From the NCBI RefSeq assembly GCF_003966155.1, contig NZ_RXNS01000004.1, forward strand, positions 1 to 64,000: a stretch of 64,000 nucleotides of DNA, given 5' to 3'. Below are positions 1-10,323 of this stretch, in pieces. Both the position numbers and the translations under genes were made by a program. Every line of letters begins with the position of its first letter. Position 1 is the stretch's first letter. This DNA comes from Halomonas nitroreducens (GTDB lineage: Bacteria > Pseudomonadota > Gammaproteobacteria > Pseudomonadales > Halomonadaceae). The notes below the pieces were generated by a model that was not told the origin of the DNA, searched no databases, and saw only the letters and a program-made list of their open reading frames with translations.

Positions 1-316
1 GGCGAGCCTGTCAACCGGGTCTTTTCAAAAAACCCTCGAAGAAACAAGCACTTCTGCCACTCATCACCGCCTGCAACGTTGCCCGTCGCCGGCAGCGGAT
101 GCGTACTTTACGGATTCTCCGGGGGTGGCGCAAGCCCTGCGGAGGAAAAAGTTTCAGGGGCGTGTCGGCGCCATGAAGCCGCGATGACAACCACCCCCAC
201 GCCAGACTATCCACAGCCGGTCTCGACCAGCACCCGTTGTGGATAGATCGCTGCTTCCGCCAGAGACACGAACGCCCGCACGGAGCGGGCGTTCATCGAC
301 GTCGGGCGCGACGCCG
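1..316. other. Gene-free edge region downstream of tyrS
   Basis: I see no convincing gene here. The only open frame, about 67 codons on the minus strand, has no recognisable domain. The stretch holds two CTATCCACA-type sequences in inverted orientation (207-215 and 238-246) and a GC-rich hairpin next to the tyrS stop. It lies at the window edge, so a feature starting outside could extend into it. Confidence 0.5.
270..294 (-). terminator. Hairpin downstream of tyrS
   Basis: A perfect 10-bp stem, GAACGCCCGC with GCGGGCGTTC around a 5-nt loop, lies 23 nt past the tyrS stop. On the tyrS strand no clean U-tract follows (GTGTCTCT), so it may be a weak terminator or a 3'-end protecting hairpin. Confidence 0.45.
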
Positions 317-1516
317 TCAGGTGATGGTCACTCGGGCATAGCGCTTCTTGCCGGCCTGGATGACATAGCTGCGCCCGCCGTCGAGCATGTGGTCCCGGGC
401 CACCACCTGGCCATCCACCTTGACCCGACCGTTGCCGAGCATGTCCTTGGCCTGGGCACTGTTCTTGGTCAGCCCGGCCCGGTTGAGCACCGCGGCGATG
501 GGCGCCTGGGCGTTGCCCTCGAAGTCGACCTCCACCTCCGGCAGGTCCTCCGGCAGCTCGCCCTCGGCCAGCTGGTTGCCGGCACTGCGATGAGCCGTGG
601 CCGCGGCCTCTTCGCCGTGGTAGCGGGCGATGAGCTCCCGGGCCAGTTCCATCTTGATGTCGCGGGGATTGGCGCCGCCCTCGACGTCGCGCTTCAGGGC
701 ATCGATCTCCTCGTTGCTCTTAAGGGACAGCAACTCGTAGTAGCGCCACATCAGGCTGTCGGGCATGGACACCAGCTTGTTGAACATGGTGCCAGGCGCC
801 TCGTCGACGCCCACGTAATTGCCGAGCGACTTGGACATCTTCTGCACGCCATCGAGGCCCTCGAGCAGCGGCATGGTGATGACCACCTGGGATTCCTGGC
901 CAAAATGCTTCTGGATCTCGCGCCCCATCAGCAGGTTGAACTTCTGGTCGGTACCGCCCAGCTCGACATCGGCCTCCAGGGCCACGGAGTCGTAGCCCTG
1001 GACCAGCGGGTAGAGGAACTCGTGGATGGAGATGGCCTGGCCGGACCTGTAGCGCTTCTCGAAGTCGTCGCGCTCCAGCATGCGGGCAACAGTGCTCTGG
1101 CCGGCCAGCTCGATCATGTCGGCGGCACTCATCGCGGCGAACCACTCGGCGTTGAAGCGCACCTCGGTCTTGTCGCGATCGAGGATCTTGAACACCTGCT
1201 CCTTGTAGGTCTCGGCATTGGCCTTGACCTCGGCCTCGGTGAGCGGCTTGCGGGTGACGTTCTTGCCGGTGGGGTCGCCGATGCGCCCGGTGAAGTCGCC
1301 GATCAGGAAGATCACCTCGTGGCCGAGATCCTGGAACTGGCGCATCTTGGTGAGCAGCACGCTGTGCCCCAGGTGCAGGTCGGGGGCGGTGGGGTCAAAG
1401 CCCGCCTTGATGCGCAGCTTGCGGCCGGAGGCCAGTTTCTTCTCCAGCTCGTCTTCGAGCAGGATCTCGTGGGTACCACGCTTGAGCAACGCTAGCGCGT
1501 CGGCGACATCGGACAT
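317..1516 (-). CDS. tyrS: Tyrosine--tRNA ligase
   Basis: A class I aminoacyl-tRNA synthetase that charges tRNA-Tyr in the cytoplasm; 399 residues, normal for the family. The ATP-binding HIGH-type motif appears as PDLHLGHS around residues 45-52. The second signature is KMSKS near residue 230, placing it in the TyrZ-like subgroup rather than the KFGKT type of E. coli TyrS. A C-terminal S4-like RNA-binding segment follows ([20 protein letters not shown]). I chose the ATG that begins [11 protein letters not shown]. The frame is open further upstream, but that extension is low-complexity and runs into the divergent anmK promoter region. The divergent anmK arrangement is as in Pseudomonas. Confidence 0.97.
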   Translation of the reverse strand: MSDVADALALLKRGTHEILLEDELEKKLASGRKLRIKAGFDPTAPDLHLGHSVLLTKMRQFQDLGHEVIFLIGDFTGRIGDPTGKNVTRKPLTEAEVKANAETYKEQVFKILDRDKTEVRFNAEWFAAMSAADMIELAGQSTVARMLERDDFEKRYRSGQAISIHEFLYPLVQGYDSVALEADVELGGTDQKFNLLMGREIQKHFGQESQVVITMPLLEGLDGVQKMSKSLGNYVGVDEAPGTMFNKLVSMPDSLMWRYYELLSLKSNEEIDALKRDVEGGANPRDIKMELARELIARYHGEEAAATAHRSAGNQLAEGELPEDLPEVEVDFEGNAQAPIAAVLNRAGLTKNSAQAKDMLGNGRVKVDGQVVARDHMLDGGRSYVIQAGKKRYARVTIT

Positions 1517-1632
1517 GCTCTCCTCTCCACTCGACAGGGCGGCCCGTGTTCGGGGCGGCGATGGACTTTGGCAATGGCAGAGAATGTTATCATGCCAGCC
1601 ATCGACGGTTGAGCCCTTCCCGGGAGTCCCCC

Positions 1633-2763
1633 ATGCCCCTGTATATCGGCCTGATGTCCGGCACCAGCCTGGATGGCATCGATGCCGCCCTGGTCGACAT
1701 CGCCGCAGACACCCCGCCATGCCTGGTGGCCACCCACGGTGCGGCGATGCCGGCCGAGCTTCGCGACGCCCTGTGGCAGCTGTGCCATGCCGAGCGCGTG
1801 AGTTTCGCCGAGCTCGCCGCTGCCGAGCAGACTTTCTGCGCGCTGCAAGCCGAGGCAGTGGCGGGCCTGCTGGCTGCCAGCGGCACTGACGCCTCGGCGA
1901 TCGCCGCCATCGGCAGCCATGGCCAGACCATCGAGCATGCCCCCTGGGGGCATGGCGAGGGGCCGGCCTATACCCTGCAGCTCGACAACCCCAGCCGGCT
2001 GGCCGAGCTCACCGGCTGCCGGGTGGTCGCCGACTTCCGTCGCCGGGATCTGGCCGCGGGCGGTCAGGCCGCGCCGCTGGCACCGGCGTTCCATGAGGCG
2101 CTGTTCCGGTCTGCCGATGAGTGGCGCCTGGTGCTCAACCTGGGTGGCTTCGCCAACCTGACCCTGCTGCCCCCGGCCGGCGACGAGCGCCCGCCCCTGG
2201 GCTTCGATACCGGGCCAGCCAACGCCCTGCTGGACGCCTGGCATGGGCGCCATCGGGGCGGGCGCTTCGACGAGGGTGGAGCCTGGGCGGCCTCGGGCCG
2301 GGTCGACGAGGCGCTGCTCGAGCGCCTGCTCGGCGAACCCTTCTTCCACCGCCCGCCGCCGCGCAGCACCGGGCGGGAGGTATTCCACCTGGACTGGCTG
2401 ACGGCGCGACTGTCGGGCGGGGAAGCGCCGGCGGACGTCCAGGCGACCCTCGCCGAACTGACTGCCGCCAGCGTGGCCCTGGGCATCGAGATGGCGCGAG
2501 AATCGCTGGCGGCGCCCCCCGCCGGGCGACTGATCCCGTGCGGCGGCGGGGCCCACAACCCCGACCTGCTGGCCCGCCTGGCGCGCCGCCTCCCCGAGAC
2601 GCCCCTGGAGGACAGCCGCGACCTGGGCTGGCCCGCCGACTGGCTGGAGGCCGCGGCCTTCGCCTGGCTGGCCTGGCGCCGCCTCGAGGGGCTGCCGGGC
2701 AACCTGCCCTCGGTCACCGGCGCCGCCGGGCCACGCGTGCTGGGGGGCGTCTACGCCCCCTGA
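1633..2763 (+). CDS. anmK: Anhydro-N-acetylmuramic acid kinase
   Basis: Phosphorylates and opens 1,6-anhydro-MurNAc to MurNAc-6-phosphate during cell-wall recycling in the cytoplasm. At 376 residues it has the usual length. Family signatures are the N-terminal [15 protein letters not shown] phosphate-binding segment, [18 protein letters not shown] near residue 135, [14 protein letters not shown] near residue 195 and [14 protein letters not shown] near residue 300. The start is the ATG of [10 protein letters not shown]; the frame is open upstream, but only this start leaves the family N-terminus. It is divergent from tyrS and convergent with pilU, whose stop is 15 nt away. Confidence 0.96.
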   Translation: MPLYIGLMSGTSLDGIDAALVDIAADTPPCLVATHGAAMPAELRDALWQLCHAERVSFAELAAAEQTFCALQAEAVAGLLAASGTDASAIAAIGSHGQTIEHAPWGHGEGPAYTLQLDNPSRLAELTGCRVVADFRRRDLAAGGQAAPLAPAFHEALFRSADEWRLVLNLGGFANLTLLPPAGDERPPLGFDTGPANALLDAWHGRHRGGRFDEGGAWAASGRVDEALLERLLGEPFFHRPPPRSTGREVFHLDWLTARLSGGEAPADVQATLAELTAASVALGIEMARESLAAPPAGRLIPCGGGAHNPDLLARLARRLPETPLEDSRDLGWPADWLEAAAFAWLAWRRLEGLPGNLPSVTGAAGPRVLGGVYAP

Positions 2764-2778
2764 GCGACCGCTCCCTGC

Positions 2779-3921
2779 CTAGTAATCGTCCTCGCCGCGC
2801 AGCGACAGATGGCTGGCCGCCTCCTTGGCCTCGGCCAGCCCCTCGCCCCGCTCGTCGCCGTACTTGATCATCATGCGCAGGTCGTTGGCCGAGTCGGCGT
2901 GGACCAGCGCCACCTCCTCGGTGATGCGTCCCTGCTTGAAGAGGTCATAGAGGGCCTGGTCGAAGGTCTGCATGCCCTGGTCCCGGGAACGGGCCATGAT
3001 GTTCTTGACCTCGGACACCTCGGCCTTGCGGATCAGGTCGCCGATCAGCGGCGACTTGAGCATGAGCTCGATGGCCGGGCAGCGCCCACCATCCATCGTG
3101 GGCAGCAGCTGCTGGGCGACGATGGCGCGCAGGTTCAGCGACAGGTCGAGCCAGACCTGCTCATGCCGCTCGTGGGGGAAGAAGTGGATGATCCGGTCCA
3201 GTGCCTGGTTGGCGTTGTTGGCGTGCAGGGTCGCCAGGCAGAGATGGCCGGTCTCGGCGAAGGTCAGGGCATGCTCCATGGTCTCCCGCGTACGGATCTC
3301 GCCGATCAGGATGACGTCCGGGGCCTGGCGCAGGGTGTTCTTGAGCGCCACCTCGTAGGACTCGGTGTCGATGCCCACCTCGCGCTGGTTGATGATCGCC
3401 TTGCGGTGCGGGTGCACGTACTCGATGGGATCCTCGACGCTGATGATGTGGCCACCGATGGTCTCGTTGCGCTGCTGGATCATCGAGGCCAGGGTGGTCG
3501 ACTTGCCGGTGCCGGTGCCACCAACCACGAACACCAGGCCGCGCTTGTGGTTGGCCAGATCGCCGAGCACCGTGGGCAGCGACAGTTCCTCCAGGTGCGG
3601 AATCTCGAAGGCGATGCGGCGGATCACCATGGCCGGCTGGTTGCGCTGCTGGAAGGCGCTGACCCGGAAACGGCCCCGCCCCTCCAGGCTGAGCGCGAAG
3701 TTGGCCTCGTGCTCGTTGATGAAACGCTGGCGAGGCACCTCCGGCATCGAGGCCGTCACCAGCTCGGTGACCTGGGCGATGCTCAGCCCCTGGTCGCCCA
3801 TGGGCGTCAGCTTGCCGGCCATCTTCAGGGTCGGCGGCGCCGCCACGGAGATCAACAGGTCCGAGGCATCCTTCTCGATCATGATGTCCAGCAGCTGGTA
3901 CAGCCATTCTTTTGCGGTCAT
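2779..3921 (-). CDS. pilU: Type IV pilus twitching ATPase PilU
   Basis: A hexameric PilT-family AAA ATPase of the type IV pilus base, acting as accessory retraction motor with PilT. At 380 residues it is longer than PilT, as expected for PilU. Visible motifs are Walker A GGTGTGKSTT near residue 135, the Asp box DVILIGEIRTRETMEHAL near 200 and the His box TGHLCLATLHANNA near 225. It lies downstream of pilT on the same strand, the usual pilT-pilU order. The frame is intact, but the pilT copy before it carries an internal stop, so retraction would depend on PilU alone if that stop is real. Confidence 0.95.
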   Translation of the reverse strand: MTAKEWLYQLLDIMIEKDASDLLISVAAPPTLKMAGKLTPMGDQGLSIAQVTELVTASMPEVPRQRFINEHEANFALSLEGRGRFRVSAFQQRNQPAMVIRRIAFEIPHLEELSLPTVLGDLANHKRGLVFVVGGTGTGKSTTLASMIQQRNETIGGHIISVEDPIEYVHPHRKAIINQREVGIDTESYEVALKNTLRQAPDVILIGEIRTRETMEHALTFAETGHLCLATLHANNANQALDRIIHFFPHERHEQVWLDLSLNLRAIVAQQLLPTMDGGRCPAIELMLKSPLIGDLIRKAEVSEVKNIMARSRDQGMQTFDQALYDLFKQGRITEEVALVHADSANDLRMMIKYGDERGEGLAEAKEAASHLSLRGEDDY

Positions 3922-3948
3922 GTCAGGACTCCTTGCCGGTCACCCGCT

Positions 3949-4983
<1,035 letters not shown>

Positions 4984-5036
4984 GCGTTTCCCCTGCTCCC
5001 GGGATAAGGTGTTCTTAGTATGACAGACCTCGCGAC

Positions 5037-5753
5037 ATGACGGATCTGGTACTTTCCGATTCCTTGACCGCGGCCCGCCGCCGCCTCGAGGCGGCGCTGG
5101 CCGATGCCGGCCGTGCCCCCGACGCGGCGCGGCTGCTGGCGGTCAGCAAGACCAAGCCCGCCGCCCTGATCCGCGAGGCCTGGCGGCTCGGCCAGCGCGA
5201 GTTCGGCGAGAACTACGTCCAGGAGGCCCTGGACAAGCAGGCCGAGCTCGCCGACCTGGACGACATCGTCTGGCATTTCATCGGCCCCCTGCAGTCCAAC
5301 AAGAGCCGAGACGTGGCCGCCCATTTCGCCTGGGTACATAGCGTAGACCGCGAGAAGATCGCCCGGCGTCTCAACGATCAACGCCCGGCGGGCATGGCGC
5401 CGCTGAATGTCTGCCTGCAGGTCAACATCAGCGGCGAGGCCTCGAAGTCCGGGGTCACCCTCGCGGCCCTGCCCTCGCTGGCCGAGGCCGTGCTGGCGAT
5501 GCCCCGGCTCTCGCTGCGCGGACTGATGGCGATCCCGGCCCCGGCCCAGACCCCGACGGCCCAGCGCGCGCCCTTCGCCCGGCTGCGCGAGGCCCTGGAG
5601 GCACTACGCGCGCGCTTCCCGGACGCCGAGCTCGATACCCTCTCGATGGGCATGAGCGGCGACCTGGAGGCCGCGGTGCAGGAAGGCGCCACCCTGGTAC
5701 GACTCGGTACGGCCATCTTCGGCGAACGCCGTCGGCCTGATACCAACGACTGA
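5037..5753 (+). CDS. yggS: YggS-family pyridoxal phosphate homeostasis protein
   Basis: A PLP-binding TIM-barrel protein of the YggS/PLPBP family, which has no known catalytic activity and buffers pyridoxal phosphate and amino-acid pools. At 238 residues it has normal length. The PLP lysine sits in LLAVSKTKP near residue 37, followed by FGENYVQEALDK, WHFIGPLQSNK and the C-terminal LSMGMSGDLEAAV with LVRLGTAIFG. It is divergent from pilT and heads the yggS-proC-yggT-metX-metW string, an order also found in Pseudomonas. Confidence 0.95.
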   Translation: MTDLVLSDSLTAARRRLEAALADAGRAPDAARLLAVSKTKPAALIREAWRLGQREFGENYVQEALDKQAELADLDDIVWHFIGPLQSNKSRDVAAHFAWVHSVDREKIARRLNDQRPAGMAPLNVCLQVNISGEASKSGVTLAALPSLAEAVLAMPRLSLRGLMAIPAPAQTPTAQRAPFARLREALEALRARFPDAELDTLSMGMSGDLEAAVQEGATLVRLGTAIFGERRRPDTND

Positions 5754-5814
5754 TAGCCCACGACGCCGCCGGCCCGCCGGCGGCTCCACTCGTCGACCCA
5801 GACAGGACAACACC

Positions 5815-6639
5815 ATGGCAAGCCAAGTCACCTTCATCGGCGCCGGCAACATGGCCAGCGCCATCATCGGCGGGATGATCGACAGCGGGTATCCCCGCGA
5901 GGCCATCACCGCCACCTCGCCCAGCGACGACATGCTCGCTCCGGTCCGCGAGAAGCTCGGCATCCACACCGAGACCGACAACGCCGCCGCGGTGGCGAAT
6001 GCGGACGTGGTGGTGCTGGCGGTCAAGCCGCAGATCATGCACGACGTGTGCAGCGCCATGCGCGACGCCGTACAGGCCCGCAAGCCGCTGATCCTCTCGG
6101 TGGCGGCCGGTCTGCCCGCGGAGACCCTGGAGAGCTGGCTCGGCGGGGAACTTGCCGTGGTGCGCTGCATGCCCAACACTCCCTCGCTGGTCGGCGCCGG
6201 GGCCGCCGGCCTGTATGCCAACCCGCGGGTCAGTGAGGCCCAACGCCGCCTGGCCACCGAGCTGCTCGAGGCCGTGGGCCTGGTCGAGTGGGTCGAGGAG
6301 GAGGCCCTGCTGGAGGCCGTGACCGCCGTTTCCGGCAGCGCCCCGGCGTATTTCTTCCTGATGTTCGAGGCCATGGAAGAGGCCGGCGCCAGGCTCGGCC
6401 TGCCCGCGGACACCGCCCGGCGACTGGCCATGCAGACCGCCTTCGGCGCCGCGCGCATGGCGATGGCCAGCGACAAGCCGCCCGGCGAGCTCAAGCGCAA
6501 CGTGATGTCGCCGGGCGGCACCACCGAGCGCGCCATCGAGCACCTGGAAGACGCTGGCCTGCGGGACATCATGCAGCAGGCCATGACCGCCTGCGCCGAG
6601 CGCGCCCGGGAGATGGCCGAGGAACTCGGCAAGCGCTGA
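5815..6639 (+). CDS. proC: Pyrroline-5-carboxylate reductase
   Basis: Catalyses the last step of proline synthesis, reducing pyrroline-5-carboxylate with NAD(P)H. At 274 residues it has family length. The N-terminal Rossmann motif is FIGAGNMASAIIGGMI (residues 6-21), VVLAVKPQIM is near residue 65, VRCMPNTPSLVGAGAAGLYA near 120 and the substrate-binding region VTAVSGSAPAYFFLMFEAM near 170; NVMSPGGTTERAIE is near 230. An upstream ACAGGACAACACC provides the likely ribosome binding site. Co-directional with yggS and yggT. In a salt-adapted organism proline is also a compatible solute. Confidence 0.97.
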   Translation: MASQVTFIGAGNMASAIIGGMIDSGYPREAITATSPSDDMLAPVREKLGIHTETDNAAAVANADVVVLAVKPQIMHDVCSAMRDAVQARKPLILSVAAGLPAETLESWLGGELAVVRCMPNTPSLVGAGAAGLYANPRVSEAQRRLATELLEAVGLVEWVEEEALLEAVTAVSGSAPAYFFLMFEAMEEAGARLGLPADTARRLAMQTAFGAARMAMASDKPPGELKRNVMSPGGTTERAIEHLEDAGLRDIMQQAMTACAERAREMAEELGKR

Positions 6640-6674
6640 GCCGGCAAGCATACACGCGACATGGAGGAGCCCTG

Positions 6675-7268
6675 ATGGGCAGTCAACTGGGAAATGCCGG
6701 CCTCTTGCTGGTCAACACCCTCGTCAATATCTACCTGTTCCTGCTGATGCTGCGCTTCCTGCTGCAGGCGTCACGGGCGGACTACTACAACCCCATCAGC
6801 CAGTCGGTGGTGAAGATCACCCAGCCGGCGGTACGCCCCTTCCAGAGCTTTCTGGGGCCGGTGATGGGGCGTTTCGACCTGGCCACCCTGGCCTGCGGCT
6901 TCGTCATCAAGCTGGTGGCCATCATCGCCATCCTGCAGATCGCCGGCTACGGCATGGCCCCGGTGGACGACCTGGCCATCGGGGCCGTGGCGGCGCTGGC
7001 CAACGCCATCCTCAAGATCTACTTCTTCGCGCTGATCGTGATGATCATCCTCAGCTGGGTGGCGCCCCGTGCCAGCCATCCGGGGGCCATCCTGGTCATG
7101 CAGCTGGTGGAGCCGATCATGGCCCCGGTGCGGCGGGTGATCCCCCCGCTCGGCATGCTCGACCTCTCGCCCATCGTGGTGTTCATCGCCATCAGTCTCA
7201 TCGATGGTATCGTGGTGGGCTCGCTGATCCGTGCCGCCGGTATCGTCGGCGCCCTGGTCGGCCTCTAA
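6675..7268 (+). CDS. yggT: YggT-family membrane protein
   Basis: An integral inner-membrane protein with two tandem YGGT repeats; 197 residues. Four hydrophobic segments are visible: [21 protein letters not shown], a stretch around [33 protein letters not shown] and [20 protein letters not shown]. Repeats of the form [25 protein letters not shown] and [38 protein letters not shown] define the family. YggT has been linked to osmotic-shock and potassium phenotypes in E. coli, but its mechanism is not settled. The start is the ATG after GGAGGAGCCCTG. Confidence 0.93.
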   Translation: MGSQLGNAGLLLVNTLVNIYLFLLMLRFLLQASRADYYNPISQSVVKITQPAVRPFQSFLGPVMGRFDLATLACGFVIKLVAIIAILQIAGYGMAPVDDLAIGAVAALANAILKIYFFALIVMIILSWVAPRASHPGAILVMQLVEPIMAPVRRVIPPLGMLDLSPIVVFIAISLIDGIVVGSLIRAAGIVGALVGL

Positions 7269-7305
7269 GACAACGCCACCACAACGACTGGACACGACAC
7301 GCCCG

Positions 7306-8463
7306 ATGACCGAGCTTCCCCGCGATTCGGTCGGCCTGGTGTCGCCCGAGACGGCGCACTTCGACGACCCGCTTGCCCTGGCCTGCGGCAGGACGCTGCA
7401 GGCCTATGACCTGGTCTATGAGACCTACGGCACCCTCAATGCCGAGCGCAGCAACGCCATCCTGATCTGTCACGCCCTGTCCGGGCACCACCACGCCGCG
7501 GGCTACCACTCGCGGGATGAGCGCAAGCCCGGCTGGTGGGACGCCCACATCGGCCCCGGCAAGTCCATCGACACCGACCGCTTCTTCGTCGTCTCGGCGA
7601 ACAATCTCGGCGGCTGCCATGGCAGCACCGGCCCCACCAGCCTCAACCCCGAGACCGACGAGGCCTGGGGGCCCGACTTCCCGATGATGACGGTGAGCGA
7701 CTGGGTACACAGCCAGGCTCGGCTGGCCGACCGCCTGGGCATCGAGCGCTTCGCCGCGGTGGTCGGCGGCAGCCTGGGCGGCATGCAGGTGCTGCAGTGG
7801 ACGCTGAGCTACCCCGAGCGCATCGCCAACGCCGTGGTGATCGCCGCGACGCCCAAGCTCTCGGCCCAGAACATCGCCTTCAACGAGGTGGCCCGCCAGG
7901 CCATCCGCTCCGACCCGGACTACTTCGATGGCCACTACGCCGACCACGGCGCCCTGCCCCGACGCGGCCTCAAGCTGGCCCGCATGGTGGGCCACATCAC
8001 CTACCTGTCGGAAGACGCCATGGGCAGCAAGTTTGGCCGCGACCTGCGCAGCGAGGACCTCAACTTCGGTTATGACGTGGAGTTCCAGGTGGAGTCCTAC
8101 CTGCGCTACCAGGGCGATACCTTCTCGACGTCCTTCGATGCCAACACCTACCTGCTGATGACCAAGGCACTGGACTACTTCGACCCGGCCGCGGCCCACG
8201 GCGGCGACCTGGCGGCGGCCGTGGCACCGGCCGACTGTCCCTTCCTGGTGGTCAGCTTTTCCACCGACTGGCGCTTCCCGCCGTGGCGTTCCAAGGAACT
8301 GGTCAACGCCCTGATCCGTGCCGGCAAGTCGGTCAGCTACGCCAATATCGACTCGCCCCACGGTCACGATGCCTTCCTGCTGCCCGAACCGCGCTACCAG
8401 GCGGTGTTCGCCGCCTTCATGCAGCGCGTGGCCCGCGACCAGGGACTGGAGGACCGCCCATGA
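7306..8463 (+). CDS. metX: Homoserine O-acyltransferase MetX
   Basis: Activates homoserine by O-acylation in methionine synthesis. It is an alpha/beta hydrolase of 385 residues. Motifs are [13 protein letters not shown] near residue 55, the nucleophile elbow [14 protein letters not shown] (Ser near 160), [10 protein letters not shown] with the acid near 325 and the catalytic His in [13 protein letters not shown] near 350. MetX proteins in Proteobacteria paired with MetW may use succinyl-CoA or acetyl-CoA, and the sequence alone does not decide. The start is the ATG of [11 protein letters not shown]; the open frame upstream overlaps yggT. Its stop overlaps the metW start by ATGA, so the two are translationally coupled. 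Confidence 0.95.
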   Translation: MTELPRDSVGLVSPETAHFDDPLALACGRTLQAYDLVYETYGTLNAERSNAILICHALSGHHHAAGYHSRDERKPGWWDAHIGPGKSIDTDRFFVVSANNLGGCHGSTGPTSLNPETDEAWGPDFPMMTVSDWVHSQARLADRLGIERFAAVVGGSLGGMQVLQWTLSYPERIANAVVIAATPKLSAQNIAFNEVARQAIRSDPDYFDGHYADHGALPRRGLKLARMVGHITYLSEDAMGSKFGRDLRSEDLNFGYDVEFQVESYLRYQGDTFSTSFDANTYLLMTKALDYFDPAAAHGGDLAAAVAPADCPFLVVSFSTDWRFPPWRSKELVNALIRAGKSVSYANIDSPHGHDAFLLPEPRYQAVFAAFMQRVARDQGLEDRP

Positions 8464-9062
8464 TGCGCGCCGACCTGAAACGGATCCACGGCTGGGTGCC
8501 CGAGGGCGCCCGGGTGCTCGACCTGGGCTGCGGTGATGGCACCCTGCTGGCCGCGCTGGCCCGCGACAAGGGCGTCACCGGCTACGGGCTGGAGATCGAC
8601 CCCGAGGGCATCACCGCCTGCCTGGCCCGCGGCGTCAACGTCATCGAGCAGAACCTCGACGAGGGCCTGGCCAACTTCGAGGACGATGCCTGTGACCTGG
8701 TGGTGATGACTCAGGCCCTGCAGGCCCTGCGCCGCCCCGACCGCATGCTCGACGAGATGCTGCGGGTCGCCGGGGAGTGCATCATCACCTTCCCCAACTT
8801 CGCCTACTGGCGGCACCGCGCCTATCTGGGTCTGCGCGGCTACATGCCGGTCTCCAAGTCGCTGCCCCATGCCTGGTACGACACGCCCAACATCCACCTG
8901 TCGACGTTCAACGACTTTGAACACCTGTGCCGGGACAAGGGTCTGATAATCGTCGACCGGGCAGTGGGCATCGGCGACCATGAGGGGCACTGGACCTCGC
9001 GGTGGTGGCCTAACCTGTTCGGCGAGATCGCCATCTTCCGGGTCGCCCGCCACCCGGGCTGA
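8460..9062 (+). CDS. metW: Methionine biosynthesis protein MetW
   Basis: A 200-residue SAM-methyltransferase-fold protein that accompanies MetX in many Proteobacteria. The glycine-rich motif [17 protein letters not shown] is near residue 20, followed by [18 protein letters not shown] and the family-typical [14 protein letters not shown] segment [19 protein letters not shown]. Its exact chemistry is unclear; in some bacteria it is needed for full MetX activity. Its ATG overlaps the metX TGA (ATGATG gives two possible starts one codon apart). Confidence 0.94.
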   Translation: MMRADLKRIHGWVPEGARVLDLGCGDGTLLAALARDKGVTGYGLEIDPEGITACLARGVNVIEQNLDEGLANFEDDACDLVVMTQALQALRRPDRMLDEMLRVAGECIITFPNFAYWRHRAYLGLRGYMPVSKSLPHAWYDTPNIHLSTFNDFEHLCRDKGLIIVDRAVGIGDHEGHWTSRWWPNLFGEIAIFRVARHPG

Positions 9063-9111
9063 GCCGGGGATGACGCACGAGGACCGATTTCGCGACAGGA
9101 GGGCAGACGGC

Positions 9112-9561
9112 ATGACGATTCGACAGACCCTGGGTGCGATGGCCACCAGCCTGCTGCTGGCCGTGCCCCTGGCCCAGGCCCAGCAGTTCGAGCAGGTCGG
9201 CGACTACCAGATCCACTACAACGCCCTGAACACCAGCTTCCTCGCCCCCGAGGTGGCAGCGGCGGCGGGTATCCAGCGCAGTCGCGTCACCGGGATGCTC
9301 AACGTCAGCGTGCTGCAGGAGCAAAGCGAGGGCGCGCCGCGCTCGGTGAACGCCCGGGTCGACGGCCAGGTCAGCGGCCTCACCGGCCAGCCGCTGTCGC
9401 TGCGCTTCCGGACCGTGCGGGATGGCGACAGCATCTACCATATCGCCACCTTCCGCATCCACGAGGGCGAGCCGATGCGCTTCGAACTCGAGGTGGCCCC
9501 CGACCGCAATGCCGCCCCGGTCGATGTGAGCTTCATCCAGCGCTTCTATATCGACCGTTAG
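9112..9561 (+). CDS. DUF4426 family secreted protein
   Basis: A 149-residue protein with a signal peptide: MTIRQ, then the hydrophobic LGAMATSLLLAVPLAQA and probable cleavage after AQA-Q near residue 23. The mature part (FEQVGDYQIHYNALNTSFL, ending in VSFIQRFYIDR) matches the family DUF4426, which sits next to metW in Pseudomonas too. Its function is unknown; it is presumably periplasmic. It lies 49 nt after metW and is convergent with sfsA, with 9 nt between the stops. Confidence 0.85.
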   Translation: MTIRQTLGAMATSLLLAVPLAQAQQFEQVGDYQIHYNALNTSFLAPEVAAAAGIQRSRVTGMLNVSVLQEQSEGAPRSVNARVDGQVSGLTGQPLSLRFRTVRDGDSIYHIATFRIHEGEPMRFELEVAPDRNAAPVDVSFIQRFYIDR

Positions 9562-9570
9562 TGGCCTGAG

Positions 9571-10323
9571 CTAGCCCGGGAAGCGTCGCTCGAGATCGAC
9601 CGGCAGGGCCTCGCCGAGCGCGACGCCCCGGGGGCGACCGTGCTCCCGGTCGAAGCGGCAGGCCCGCGCCAGCACCTCCACGCCCTGGGCGGCGACCCGC
9701 CGCAGCGCCTCGGCATAGGCCGGGTCCAGGTGACTCGCGGGGGCCACGTCGCCGATGCCCTCGTGAGCCACGCAGAACAGCAGCACGGCGCGCTGCCCCG
9801 CGGCGGCGAGCCCCGCCAGCGTCTCGAGGTGCCGGCGCCCCCGCGCGCTGACCGCGTCGGGGAAATAGCCGTGGCCATCCGCCTCGCGCAGGGTCACCTG
9901 CTTGACCTCGACATAGGCCGCCGCGCCGTCCGCGTCTCCCAGCCGGAAATCCAGTCGGGCGCGATGGGCGCCCCCGATCCGGGCCTCGCGCTTCAGCGGG
10001 CCCAGGCCCGCCAGTTCCCCGATATCCCCGGCCTCAAGCGCCTCCTCGACGATGCGGTTGGTCCGTCCGGTGTGCACCGAGGCCAGCGCCCTGGCGCCCT
10101 CCGGCTGCGGCAGTTCGATCAGCTCCCAGGTCCAGGCCAGCTTGCGCCGGGGATTGTCGCTGGGCGACAGCCATACCCGGCAGCCCGGGACGTCGACCGC
10201 GCGCATGGAGCCGGTATTGGGGCAGTGGGCGAGCACCTCGCGCCCGTCGTCGAGCCGCACGTCGGCCAGGAAGCGCTTGTAGCGCCGCAGCAGGGTGCCG
10301 GGCACCAGCGCCGGATAGCGCAT
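9571..10323 (-). CDS. sfsA: SfsA family DNA/RNA nuclease
   Basis: SfsA family protein of 250 residues, first described in E. coli as sugar fermentation stimulation protein and now often annotated as a putative nuclease. Signature segments are LLRRYKRFLADVRLDDG, VLAHCPNTGSMRAV, RKLAWTWELIELP, YVEVKQVTLRE (a PD-(D/E)xK-like E-x-K near residue 150) and GYFPDAVSARGRRHLE. The ATG overlaps the TGA of the upstream aminotransferase (ATGA), so the two are probably translated together. The role in this organism is not evident. Confidence 0.9.
   Translation of the reverse strand: MRYPALVPGTLLRRYKRFLADVRLDDGREVLAHCPNTGSMRAVDVPGCRVWLSPSDNPRRKLAWTWELIELPQPEGARALASVHTGRTNRIVEEALEAGDIGELAGLGPLKREARIGGAHRARLDFRLGDADGAAAYVEVKQVTLREADGHGYFPDAVSARGRRHLETLAGLAAAGQRAVLLFCVAHEGIGDVAPASHLDPAYAEALRRVAAQGVEVLARACRFDREHGRPRGVALGEALPVDLERRFPG

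Noticed and set aside
239..1495. A 418-codon plus-strand frame opposite tyrS
   Set aside because: It is a codon-bias shadow of tyrS in high-GC DNA; tyrS has full family motifs.
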